Positions 44,158 through 52,816 of a stretch of 61,800 nt of DNA are shown one piece after another. The notes below the pieces were generated by a model that was not told the origin of the DNA, made no database searches, and saw nothing but the letters and a program-made list of their open reading frames with translations. Position numbers and translations under genes: made by a program. This stretch comes from JABSOG01 sp041583135 (GTDB lineage Bacteria > Pseudomonadota > Gammaproteobacteria > Enterobacterales > Alteromonadaceae), in assembly GCA_041583135.1 (NCBI GenBank), contig JBFHGJ010000022.1, forward strand, positions 1 to 61,800, written 5' to 3'. Each line of letters starts with the position of its first letter. Position 1 is the stretch's first letter.

Positions 44158-44604
44158 TTGAAAAAACTTAACACTCGGGCGTTGGCTCATTATCTTAATG
44201 TGACAAAGCGAACGGTTCAGCGGCGTGCCATAAAAGAAAACTGGCCATTCGATGAGTGTATCGGGCTAGGCGGTACTACGCGACTGTATGATTTTGAACA
44301 GTTGCCCAAGGATGTTAAAGCGAAAATCGTAAGCACCATTATTTCCAGTCACGAGCAGCAACTGCCGAATGCGGTGTTAAACGCCTTTGAACGTGACATT
44401 CGCCGTCAATACGGGACTTTTGGCGATGACTTGCACATGGACAACGACTTATGCTCCGTCGCACAAGAAGTGTTGCTGGTTGCACCGGATATTTCTCCAA
44501 AGCGTCTACGGGAACATTTTAAAACCTTTTTCGCCGATAAAACCATTCCAGATGAACTTGAACTGCGCCGCTGGATAAAGCGTTATGTTGAACTAAAGCA
44601 TTGA
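44158..44604 (+). CDS. MuA N-terminal-like DNA-binding protein, transposase core absent
   Basis: 148 residues from a TTG with AAAGGA upstream. The start KKLNTRALAHYLNVTKRTVQ, then RRAIKENWPFDECIGLGGTT and RLYDFEQLPKDVKAKI, matches the winged N-terminal domain of Mu-type transposases. The later helices (SPKRLREHFKTFF, ELRRWIKRYV) resemble the next Mu end-binding subdomain. There is no DDE catalytic core: the frame stops normally at 44604. So this is either a domesticated regulator or a phage remnant. In Mu the same domain shares operator sites with the repressor. Confidence 0.6.
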   Translation: MKKLNTRALAHYLNVTKRTVQRRAIKENWPFDECIGLGGTTRLYDFEQLPKDVKAKIVSTIISSHEQQLPNAVLNAFERDIRRQYGTFGDDLHMDNDLCSVAQEVLLVAPDISPKRLREHFKTFFADKTIPDELELRRWIKRYVELKH

Positions 44605-44668
44605 AATGATTGTGCATATCAGCTTACTATGGATGGCAAACAACACAGCGTAAATGACGGGAAAAACG

Positions 44669-44887
44669 ATGACAGAACTTGAAATGGTTGATGAACTGTT
44701 TGAAATTTATGATAAGAACCAAGATGGTGTGATCTCTAGAGGGGAGTTTGTCGAGCTGGTAGACAGCCTGCTACACGAAAAAGGTGTCAATGTCAGTGCC
44801 AAGATCTTCGATCGCTTCGATGCCAACCACGATGGTAAGATCTCTAAAGATGAGTTGCTTGAGTTGGTCAAAGAAGAGTTACTCTAA
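44669..44887 (+). CDS. Small two-EF-hand calcium-binding protein
   Basis: 72 residues from the ATG at 44669 (GGGAAAAACG upstream; an ATG 15 bases earlier is possible). It is almost only two EF-hands: DKNQDGVISRGE and DANHDGKISKDE, each with all canonical ligands (D, N/D, D, G, Ile/Ile, E). No signal peptide is present, so it is cytoplasmic. Calmodulin-like mini-proteins occur in bacteria but their targets are mostly unknown. A terminator follows. Confidence 0.8.
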   Translation: MTELEMVDELFEIYDKNQDGVISRGEFVELVDSLLHEKGVNVSAKIFDRFDANHDGKISKDELLELVKEELL

Positions 44888-44933
44888 AGCTTGTCAAAAA
44901 GAGCAATCACCCTGTAAGACAAACACAAAAAAT

Positions 44934-44960
44934 GGGCAACTTGGTTGCCCTTTTTTGTTT
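44934..44960 (+). terminator. Terminator of the EF-hand gene
   Basis: GGGCAAC and GTTGCCC form a 7-bp stem with loop TTG, followed by TTTTTTGTTT on the + strand. The minus strand also has an A/T run, so it may act for the giant repeat gene as well. Confidence 0.85.
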
Positions 44961-44966
44961 AGGTTT

Positions 44967-47900
44967 TTAGCGCATTTGTCTGAGCCTAGCGTCGCGCCTG
45001 TCATTGCCATAGTGCCTGCCAACACTAAGGCTGAACAGCAGCAATAACAGCCCCCAGCCAACACTGCCACCGCCTGAATCGCTACTGCCGCCGCTGTCGC
45101 CACCGCTGGTCGGTGGTTGGGTTTGAACCGGCTCTGAGACTGTGACAAACGCCTTGCCTTGGGTTTGAGCTCCTTTGCCGTCACTGGCAATATAGGTAAT
45201 GGTCGCCGTGCCAACATACCCGCTTTGTGGCTCAAACTTTAGCTTTTGTTCACTATTGATGGTGACGATGCCGGCGTCTACCGAGGCTGAGACTAAGATC
45301 AAAGTATCGCCATCGGCATCGGTATCATTGCCCAATACATCAATCACGATAGACTTATCGTTGGTGGTACTGGCATTGTCGTTATTGGTGACAGGTGCGC
45401 TATTGCCGTTGATTGTGACATTCAATACGGCGCTATCAATACCACCGCGACCATCTGAGATGGTGTAGTTGACTTTATCTACACCGACGAAGTTGGTCGC
45501 AGTGCTATAGTAAATTCTGCGGCCATTGACGATTTGGGTTTGGCCTAAGGTGGCTTCTGCGCTGATCACTCTTAGTTCATCGTTGTCAGCATCGGTGTCA
45601 TTGTCCAACACAGAGAACTCGGCACTGGTATTGACCGACATTTGTACAAAGTCATTGTACGCTTGTGGTGCGTTATTGCTGGTTTTGTAGATTGATACGC
45701 CACCGGGATCGGCAATGCTGCCGTTGAGCTCACCGTCATCGTCATTGACACCGCCATCTTCAATCACCAACTGCACACACCAGTGACCGACACTCAACCC
45801 CTGTTGCCAGCTGGGATCTCGCGGTGATGGACAAACCCCTTTACTGCCTTTGGTGGAATAGATTTTGTTGTTACTGTCTTCAACAAACGTGCGCCAGCCC
45901 GACTCGGCGGTGTATTTGCGATATATGGCGTCATCTGGAATTGGGGATTGTTGCGGTAAGACAATGGCGTAGCGACCAACTGTTGTATCTAGGCCATGAA
46001 TTTGAAAATCGAATAGGCCGCCGATGCTGTCGCTATCACCATCTGCTGGCAACAGTGCCGGATCTATCATCGCCGCAGCGTCTCCGGCAGCTGTGGCGTA
46101 GCGTCCCAAGCGCAAACAACCGCTGTTCTCGCCAAAAACCACATGGCTGTCATATTGCCCACTTTGCTCCGGCAAAAAGCGGCAGTCGTCGTTGGGATCT
46201 AAATAGTCAGGAATATTGTCGCCGTCACTGTCTTGGTGTCCTTCTTCGGCGTCACTACGTAAATCGCCATCGGCATCGCTACTGCCAAGAGTTTCAAGAG
46301 CATCGACCACCTGTAGATAGATGGTATTGGTGACGCTGATGGGCGTGTTGCCATCATCTGTGACAGTCGCACTGATAGGGTAGGTATCGGGCGATAAGTT
46401 TTCCGCCGAGAAGATAAAGATGCTGTCGTCGCTGCTATCAAAACGTTCAATGCGCTCATCGGCTTGCCATACCACGCTATGGCTATCATTGACATTGGCG
46501 TCAACAATGGTTGCCGTGACACCGACCAATTGGGCGCCAGCGGCGATTTTGAGTCTTCGTTCGTTGTTCTGGCTGGCAAACAGTTCGACTCTCGGGGCGA
46601 CGTTGTGTTCGATTAGGGTGCCGCGATAGCTGTCATTCAGGCTCTTATACGGCGTATCGCCTATGGTAACAGTGATATATTCATCTTGTTCGGTGACACT
46701 ATCGACGAAAGTGTTGAAGCTCAATATATACTCGGTGCCTTTGTCAAAGCGAATTTGACCGGCGCTAAGCTCATAATCGATACCGGCGGTCGCGGTGCCT
46801 GATACCGTATAAGGAATGGTGATTGGGTAGCTTGGGGCAGGGCCGGTGAGTTTGAATATTACCTGACCTGTACTACCTTCTTCTATGGCTTGCCCTTGGT
46901 TGACGCTGACCTGAGGGAAAACACTGATTTTTTGACTGGCCATTGCCGTTTTACCGGCGCTGTCGGTGGCGCGCCAAAAGACTGTGTGGATGCCGGGTCT
47001 AAAGTTGGTTTTGGCGTCTAGTAGTTCGACCGGCAATTGATTGCCGTTCTTATCGACCGCAGAAGCAGTGCCTAGCTCGACCTTGGTAATGGCGCCCGTT
47101 GCAATGACCGAAATATCATTGGGCGGTGTGACGATTGGCGCGTCGGCGCTGATATTGTCGGTGATCTTCAAATAGACTGTTGCTGTGGCTGTTTCACCGT
47201 CGGGATCACTTAGTAAATAATGCATCAAAACGTCACCGACAAAGCCTTGGGGTGGGGCATATCGTAATTGACTGTTGTTGATAGCGACGGTGCCGATGTC
47301 GGCCTGAGCCGACCGAATCGACAAGATGTCGCCGTCAATATCGCTGTCATTGGCCAAGACATTCAACGTTAAGTAACTCACACCGGTCATCGAGCGGTTA
47401 AAGTAGTCATCAATGGCCACCGGCGCGTCGTTTACGGGGGTTATGGTGATGGAAACCGCCTTTACGTCGGAATCGATATTGCCGTCAGAGACCTTAAATT
47501 GAAAGCTGTCGCTACCGACATAATCGTTGTTGGGAATATAGGTCAGGTTTGGCGCATCGCCACTTAAGGTGCCTTGACTGGGATTTGAAACCAGCTGAAA
47601 GTTGAGGTCGTTGCCGTCAGGATCTGAACCGGTCAGGGTGAGCGCTATGCTGGTGTCTTCTTCACCTGTTACCGATTGCGCATCGGCGAGAGGGGCGTCG
47701 TTGCTACCGGCGATTTCAAAATTGACCGTAGCGGTTTGCGAGTCGGTCGTACCGTCGTTCACTTTATAGCTGAATTTATCATTGCCAAAGTGATTGGCGT
47801 TGGGGGTATAAGTCAATTCGGGGGCGGTGCCGCTTAGTGTGCCGTAACTGGGCTCATCGACAATGATATAACTTAGCGTATCACCGTCGATATCCTCTGC

Positions 47901-50624
47901 GCTTAAGCTAAAGGCAATATGACTGTCTTCATCCAAGTACAGTTGCAAGCTTTCGGCGGTGGGTTCGTCATTGACTGCATCTACGTTAATGGTGACTGCT
48001 TGACGGGCTGAGTCAAGCTGACCGTCGTTGGCGACGAACAACACCGACTCCTGACCGTTAAAGTTCTCCGGTGGACGATAGGTAATGGTTGGCGGCGACC
48101 CGGTGATGGTCCCTTGTAGTTCATCGCCAGAGAGGCTGAAGGTGAGGTCGTCACCATCGATATCGGTGCCACTAAAGGTGATCTCTATGCTGCTGTCTTC
48201 ATCCATAGAAAGGGTTTGCGCGATAGCTACCGGACGGTCGTTTACGGCAACGATATCCAGTACGAAGATATTGCTCAATGACTCCAGTTGACCGTCACTG
48301 GCACGAAAGATAAAGCTGTCGGCGCCATTGTAGTTTTCGTCAGGCGTATAGGTTCGTGTTGCGCCACTACCGCTTAAAGTGCCATGAGCAGGCTGCTGTA
48401 AGATGCTGTAGCTAAGCACATCACCATCGACATCATTGCCGATTAAGGTAATAGTGGTGGCCTTATCTTCAAAGGTTTGGCCGGTACCTTTGGTTACGGT
48501 CGGCATGTCGTTGACGCTGTTGACGGTCACCAATACGGTCGCATCTGAGGTTGAAAATAGGCCATTGTTGTCGGCAATATTGTATGAGAACTGATCGGTG
48601 CCGAAGAAGTTCAATCGCGGTATATAGCTGATCTGCCCCTGACTGTTGATAGATACGCTGCCATTGACTGGTTGCTGGGTGACTTTCAAGGTAACCTTTT
48701 CAAGGGTGCCGTCAACATCATAGTCATTGTCTAGTACCGAGATGACCAGTCGGGTATCTTCGTCGGTGGTTACACTGTCGTTTTTGAGTCTAGGCGCGTC
48801 ATTGACGGCTTTCACATCAATTTGCACGGTGGCGATTTGAGAGGTCAAGCCGCCTTTATCCATCACTTGATAGGTGAAGGTATCGGTGCCGTTAAAGTCA
48901 GCCGCCGGGGTATAGCGTACAATCCCTGTCGCGGTGTCAATGAACAGTTCGCCATTACTCGGCTGTGACTGGATATCAATACTGGAGCTGAGAATATCGT
49001 CATTGCTGTCGATGTCGGTATCGTTGCCCAATATATTGATTTGAATGCTGTTGTCTTCATTGACTTCAGTGATGTCTGAGTTGGCGATGGGGGCATCATT
49101 GACCGGGTTGACTGTCACTGTGACCGTTGCGGCCAAAGAGGTTAAGCCGTCACTGTCGGTGACAGTATATTGAAAGGTATCTGTGCCGTTAAAGTCGGCG
49201 TTGGGCACATAGGTCATGTTACCTTCAATGTCGATACTGACAGATCCGTTGGTCGGCCGATTGACAATCGCCATGTTGCTGGGATCTATGCTGCTGTCTT
49301 CTGTGTCGCTATCGTTGTTGAGCACGACAAAATAGGTTGATTGATCTTCCAATGTCGCAGCAACGTCATCACCGGCAACTGGAATATCGTTGACCGGTCC
49401 CACGGTAACGTGAACCTTGGCGACATTACTGAAAGCCCCGTTTTTATCGGCGACTTTGTAGTAAAACACGTCGGTGCCGACAAAGTTGAGGTTGGGCACA
49501 TAGCGTACTTTATCGTTATTGATATCGACTGAACCATTGGTTGGGGTCAACTCGATAACAATTTGACTGCCTTGGGGGGCATCGCCTTCGTCGATGTCGG
49601 TGTCGTTGGCGATAACATCAAACTCAGTGGTGACGTCTTCTTCGGTGATAAAGGTGTCGTTGTTGGCAATGGGAGCATCGTTTGAATTGACAACATTGAA
49701 AGTGACCGTAGCGGTGCCATGGGCGCCATCGGGGTCGGTAATACGATAGGTCAGGGCATCGCTGCCGGCATAGTCGGTATCGGGGGTGTATGTGATCATA
49801 CCGTTACTGCTGTCAGTGGTTACACTACCATGTGTTGGTGGCGACACAATAAATAGTGTTGATGGCTGAACATCATTATCGACATCGATATCGTTTTCCA
49901 GCACATCGGCGGTGGTTGCGTTGTCTTCGTTGACCAACACCACATCGTCAAAAGGTTGAGGGGCGTCGTTGACATTGATCACCACGATTTGAAAACTGGA
50001 GCTGACAGACGCTTTAGCCTTATCGGTTGCAATGACTTCGACGGTAAAGGGCGAGTTTTGCGCCGCATCGTTGTCAGGGGCGCCAGAGATAGTGCCGCCG
50101 CTGGTCATGACCAGACCACTTGGCAGGTTATCGGCGGTAAAGGTCAATTTATCACCAGCATCTTCATCGATAAACACATCATTGATGGTAAGGGTAAACT
50201 CAGCATCTTCAGATATGGTCTGATTGTCGATATTCGATAGCACCGTGGGGGCATCGTTGGTGTTGACAACTTCCAAAGAGAATTGCTGTGATACCGTACT
50301 GGCGCCGTCGCTGACTTCCACTCGAACACTAAAAAATCCGACATCGGAATTGGCAGGGGTGCCGCTAATGGTTTGGGTACTGGAGTTGTAGCTTAAAAAG
50401 GTTGGCAAAATAGGGGCGCTATAAGTTAGGGCATCACCATCTTCGTCGGTCGCGACAATGGTATAGCTGTAGCGGTTGTCCTCATTGACTTTGGTATCGG
50501 GTTGACTGGAGATCACCGGCGCCGTATTGGCCAAACCGGCCGTTGAAAATAGCGTCAGCCACAGTAGTGCCACGCCTGTCACTGTACGCTGTTGAGCGCG
50601 TTTTTTCAAAAAACATACAAACAT
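44967..50624 (-). CDS. Giant cadherin-like tandem-repeat surface protein with GlyGly-CTERM-like tail
   Basis: 1885 residues. A signal peptide ends near STAGLA. Two cadherin-like domains (KVNEDNRYSYTIVATDEDGD) are followed by about ten tandem-95-type repeats, each built on VNEDNxxxxDVLxNDxDxD and NGTDTFTYTVTD. A HYR-like domain, a Calx-beta-like domain and two more tandem repeats near the end follow. The C-terminus is GGDSGGSSDSGGG, a hydrophobic WGLLLLLFSLSVG segment and a basic end (RRDARLRQMR), the GlyGly-CTERM layout that rhombosortase cuts. Likely a secreted or surface adhesin binding calcium. No rhombosortase gene is in the window. Confidence 0.9.
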   Translation of the reverse strand: MFVCFLKKRAQQRTVTGVALLWLTLFSTAGLANTAPVISSQPDTKVNEDNRYSYTIVATDEDGDALTYSAPILPTFLSYNSSTQTISGTPANSDVGFFSVRVEVSDGASTVSQQFSLEVVNTNDAPTVLSNIDNQTISEDAEFTLTINDVFIDEDAGDKLTFTADNLPSGLVMTSGGTISGAPDNDAAQNSPFTVEVIATDKAKASVSSSFQIVVINVNDAPQPFDDVVLVNEDNATTADVLENDIDVDNDVQPSTLFIVSPPTHGSVTTDSSNGMITYTPDTDYAGSDALTYRITDPDGAHGTATVTFNVVNSNDAPIANNDTFITEEDVTTEFDVIANDTDIDEGDAPQGSQIVIELTPTNGSVDINNDKVRYVPNLNFVGTDVFYYKVADKNGAFSNVAKVHVTVGPVNDIPVAGDDVAATLEDQSTYFVVLNNDSDTEDSSIDPSNMAIVNRPTNGSVSIDIEGNMTYVPNADFNGTDTFQYTVTDSDGLTSLAATVTVTVNPVNDAPIANSDITEVNEDNSIQINILGNDTDIDSNDDILSSSIDIQSQPSNGELFIDTATGIVRYTPAADFNGTDTFTYQVMDKGGLTSQIATVQIDVKAVNDAPRLKNDSVTTDEDTRLVISVLDNDYDVDGTLEKVTLKVTQQPVNGSVSINSQGQISYIPRLNFFGTDQFSYNIADNNGLFSTSDATVLVTVNSVNDMPTVTKGTGQTFEDKATTITLIGNDVDGDVLSYSILQQPAHGTLSGSGATRTYTPDENYNGADSFIFRASDGQLESLSNIFVLDIVAVNDRPVAIAQTLSMDEDSSIEITFSGTDIDGDDLTFSLSGDELQGTITGSPPTITYRPPENFNGQESVLFVANDGQLDSARQAVTINVDAVNDEPTAESLQLYLDEDSHIAFSLSAEDIDGDTLSYIIVDEPSYGTLSGTAPELTYTPNANHFGNDKFSYKVNDGTTDSQTATVNFEIAGSNDAPLADAQSVTGEEDTSIALTLTGSDPDGNDLNFQLVSNPSQGTLSGDAPNLTYIPNNDYVGSDSFQFKVSDGNIDSDVKAVSITITPVNDAPVAIDDYFNRSMTGVSYLTLNVLANDSDIDGDILSIRSAQADIGTVAINNSQLRYAPPQGFVGDVLMHYLLSDPDGETATATVYLKITDNISADAPIVTPPNDISVIATGAITKVELGTASAVDKNGNQLPVELLDAKTNFRPGIHTVFWRATDSAGKTAMASQKISVFPQVSVNQGQAIEEGSTGQVIFKLTGPAPSYPITIPYTVSGTATAGIDYELSAGQIRFDKGTEYILSFNTFVDSVTEQDEYITVTIGDTPYKSLNDSYRGTLIEHNVAPRVELFASQNNERRLKIAAGAQLVGVTATIVDANVNDSHSVVWQADERIERFDSSDDSIFIFSAENLSPDTYPISATVTDDGNTPISVTNTIYLQVVDALETLGSSDADGDLRSDAEEGHQDSDGDNIPDYLDPNDDCRFLPEQSGQYDSHVVFGENSGCLRLGRYATAAGDAAAMIDPALLPADGDSDSIGGLFDFQIHGLDTTVGRYAIVLPQQSPIPDDAIYRKYTAESGWRTFVEDSNNKIYSTKGSKGVCPSPRDPSWQQGLSVGHWCVQLVIEDGGVNDDDGELNGSIADPGGVSIYKTSNNAPQAYNDFVQMSVNTSAEFSVLDNDTDADNDELRVISAEATLGQTQIVNGRRIYYSTATNFVGVDKVNYTISDGRGGIDSAVLNVTINGNSAPVTNNDNASTTNDKSIVIDVLGNDTDADGDTLILVSASVDAGIVTINSEQKLKFEPQSGYVGTATITYIASDGKGAQTQGKAFVTVSEPVQTQPPTSGGDSGGSSDSGGGSVGWGLLLLLFSLSVGRHYGNDRRDARLRQMR

Positions 50625-50806
50625 GAAATGGATTCCTCTTTGACCACATGAGGCAATTCCCGCCGCTTTAACGGAATCGGTTTGCCGCCTGACGCCAGCA
50701 TTATGCCGTCAAACAACTGTCTTTTTGCCACCATCAAAACTTATAGCAAATTCAAGACCACAACGTTATGCTTTTTGTCATTCCTTGGCATTTAGAGTGC
50801 GATCAG

Positions 50807-51775
50807 ATGAAATTTATACAAGTGGCGGAATTTGGTTCGCCAGAAGTGATGACATTAGGCGAAATGGATAAGCCGGTACGTCAACAAGGCCAGTTGTTGA
50901 TTAAAGTGGAAGCTGTTGGTGTCAACCGCGCCGATATTTTACAAAGGCAGGGGAAATATCCACCGCCAAAAGGTGAAAGTGAAGTGTTGGGGCTGGAGAT
51001 CTGTGGTGAGGTGGTTGAGGCTGATGACTGTGAGATGCTCGGCAAAAAGGTTTTTGGCCTAGTGGCGGGCGGCGGGTATGCCCAATATTGCCTGTTGGAA
51101 CAGGCGTTGGCGTTTGAATTGCCTGGTCATTATAGCGCAGTGCAAGGTGCTGCCATCGCAGAAGTATTTTTGACAGCTTATCAGGCAATGTTTGAGATTG
51201 CCGGGTTAAAGGCGCAGCAAAAAGCCTTGATTCATGCCGGTGCCAGCGGCGTTGGCAGCGCTGCGATTCAATTGGCAAAGGCAATCGGCGCAGAGGTAGC
51301 AGTTACTGTTGGCAGTGAACAAAAACGTGATTTTTGTATGGCGCTTGGCGCCGATAAGGCAATTAACTACAACACCCAGGACTTTGTTGAACAGATAAAG
51401 ACCGATTTTGGTGCTGTTGATGTTGTGGTTGATTGCATTGCGGGTGACTACATTGCTAGGGACATCAGTTGTATGGCTCTTGATGGTCATATCGTGGTAT
51501 TGGCTATGATGGGTGGGCGATTTGCCGAATCTATCGATATGGCCAAAATGCTGGCAAAGCGAGTTAGTCTGACAGCGTCAACACTGCGAAATCGAACAAA
51601 TACCTATAAGGCGCAATTGGTTGCCCACTTTAAGCGAGATTTTTATCCGTTGTTTGAAAAAGGCAGTCTAAAGCCTGTTGTTGATAGTGTATTTGATTGG
51701 CAGGATGTTGCTTGCGCACATCGCTTTATCGAGGAAAATCAAAATAAAGGTAAGGTGATATTGACGCTAAGCTAG
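50807..51775 (+). CDS. NAD(P)H quinone oxidoreductase, zinc-less MDR family
   Basis: 322 residues from the start MKFIQVAEFGSPEVMTLGEM, which is the usual family start; the frame is open 13 codons further up. Seen: GVNRADILQRQGKYPPPKGE, the NADPH loop HAGASGVGSAAIQLAKAIGA and VVDCIAGDYI. It resembles the PIG3/quinone oxidoreductase group, which reduces quinones or similar carbonyls. Stands alone between the repeat protein and the toxin-antitoxin pair. Confidence 0.88.
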   Translation: MKFIQVAEFGSPEVMTLGEMDKPVRQQGQLLIKVEAVGVNRADILQRQGKYPPPKGESEVLGLEICGEVVEADDCEMLGKKVFGLVAGGGYAQYCLLEQALAFELPGHYSAVQGAAIAEVFLTAYQAMFEIAGLKAQQKALIHAGASGVGSAAIQLAKAIGAEVAVTVGSEQKRDFCMALGADKAINYNTQDFVEQIKTDFGAVDVVVDCIAGDYIARDISCMALDGHIVVLAMMGGRFAESIDMAKMLAKRVSLTASTLRNRTNTYKAQLVAHFKRDFYPLFEKGSLKPVVDSVFDWQDVACAHRFIEENQNKGKVILTLS

Positions 51776-51960
51776 CGTGCTCAAAGTGAAGTTTTCATCT
51801 TGATTCGAGCGAATAACAAATAATCCCACCCAAAATTGATTTATTTTTCGACAACACCAAAGTAGTGGTGTAATATTACATCACTATTGTTCTATTTTGT
51901 TTTAATTCTCTAAGACGATAAGTCTGCTATGTTGAATAAGACAAAAATTTGGAGGTTTTT

Positions 51961-52236
51961 ATGACTGTTCGAAAAAGTATTTCATTTACTGAACCTCATG
52001 ATAAGTGGTTGAAATCACAAGTTGAAAGCGGCAAGTATGCCAGTGACAGTGAGGTTATTAGAGATTTGATAAGGCAGCAGCAGGCTCGCGAAGATAAGTT
52101 TTATGCACTAAGATCTGCCATAGAGCAAGGGATGCAAAGTGGCATTAGTGAAATGCAGCTCCCCGACATAATGGCCGAAGTTGAAGCAAGGATGCAAACC
52201 AATGAAACAAATCCTATTGACCCGTCAAGCGAATAA
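51961..52236 (+). CDS. parD: ParD-like antitoxin
   Basis: 91 residues, with a strong GGAGG five bases before the ATG. RKSISFTEPHDKWLKSQVES, GKYASDSEVIRDLIRQQQAR is the ParD ribbon-helix-helix pattern; the C-terminal part would cap the toxin. The toxin gene starts 35 bases before this one ends. An AT-rich promoter with possible inverted repeats (GTAGTGGTGTAATATTACATCAC, 51872-51894, with ATGTAATATTACA-like symmetry) lies upstream. Confidence 0.88.
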   Translation: MTVRKSISFTEPHDKWLKSQVESGKYASDSEVIRDLIRQQQAREDKFYALRSAIEQGMQSGISEMQLPDIMAEVEARMQTNETNPIDPSSE

Positions 52237-52531
52237 TGATCTAAGCGACATTTATCAATACGGCATCGAGCAGTTCGGTGCCAAGTGCGCTAAAACCTAT
52301 ATGGGCGGTTTAGAGCAATGCCTTAATAAGCTGGCGATATTGCCCAACATGGGCCGTGATGCGTCAGATTTAATGCCCAAGCTACAGCGCTTTGGCTTTA
52401 AAAATCATTTGATATTTTATCTGCCGATGGGGTTGGATATCTTAGTTGTACGAATACTAGGCAAGCATATGGATCATGAACCGCAGGTGGAGTTGCCGCT
52501 GTTTGAATTTGATATAGATATTGCTAAATAA
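52202..52531 (+). CDS. parE: ParE/RelE-family toxin
   Basis: 109 residues from the ATG giving MKQILLTRQANNDLSDIYQY. The ParE fold is shown by QYGIEQFGAKCAKTYMGGLE, NMGRDASDLMPKLQRFGFKN and HLIFYLPMGLDILVVRILGK. ParE toxins block gyrase; RelE types cut mRNA, and the family is not separable by eye. It overlaps the antitoxin gene, as usual. A structured repeat begins at its stop codon. Confidence 0.88.
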   Translation: MKQILLTRQANNDLSDIYQYGIEQFGAKCAKTYMGGLEQCLNKLAILPNMGRDASDLMPKLQRFGFKNHLIFYLPMGLDILVVRILGKHMDHEPQVELPLFEFDIDIAK

Positions 52532-52725
52532 CCTCAATTCGGGTTAAACATGGGCCGTAGAACTTGCCCTTTTCGTCTCTGGTCTACCCCAAATTTGTTT
52601 GCTTTAGAATGACTAAAGCGGCTCAAATTTGGGTTGCCAGAAACGAAAATTCCTGCGTTCTCCCTAAGTTCGGGGTTAGGTGTAGGATTTAAGTCAGCTG
52701 ACCCCCTTTAACCCGAATTGAGGTT
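52530..52725 (+). repeat. Structured palindromic element, copy 2
   Basis: 196 bp, overlapping the toxin stop codon. Outer stem: AACCTCAATTCGGGTTAAA (52530-52548) and TTTAACCCGAATTGAGGTT (52707-52725), 19 bp without mismatch. Core: CCAAATTTG (52589-52597), GCTTTAG, loop AATGA, CTAAAGC, CAAATTTGG (52624-52632). Middle stems: TTTTCGT/ACGAAAA and TCTGG/CCAGA. GGGCCGTAGA and TCTCC blocks are shared with copy 1 at matching places. The outer-stem sequences differ from copy 1, yet both pair. Confidence 0.8.
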
Positions 52726-52738
52726 AAATATCTAAAAT

Positions 52739-52775
52739 AAGGCCCGGGTAATGGTTATTACCCGGGCCTTTATCA
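52739..52775. terminator. Bidirectional-type terminator near metG
   Basis: AAGGCCCGGGTAAT and ATTACCCGGGCCTT are a perfect 14-bp stem with loop GGTT. TTATC follows on + and TTATTTTAG on the minus strand. It is between the parDE/repeat region and metG. Confidence 0.85.
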
Positions 52776-52816
52776 TTGACGTAATGTTGATTGATGTGAA
52801 CAGATAATTGCTCAGG

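Noticed and set aside
45824..46333. A 169-codon frame antisense to the repeat adhesin
   Set aside because: It is the mirror of a long biased coding sequence; no ribosome site and no domain.
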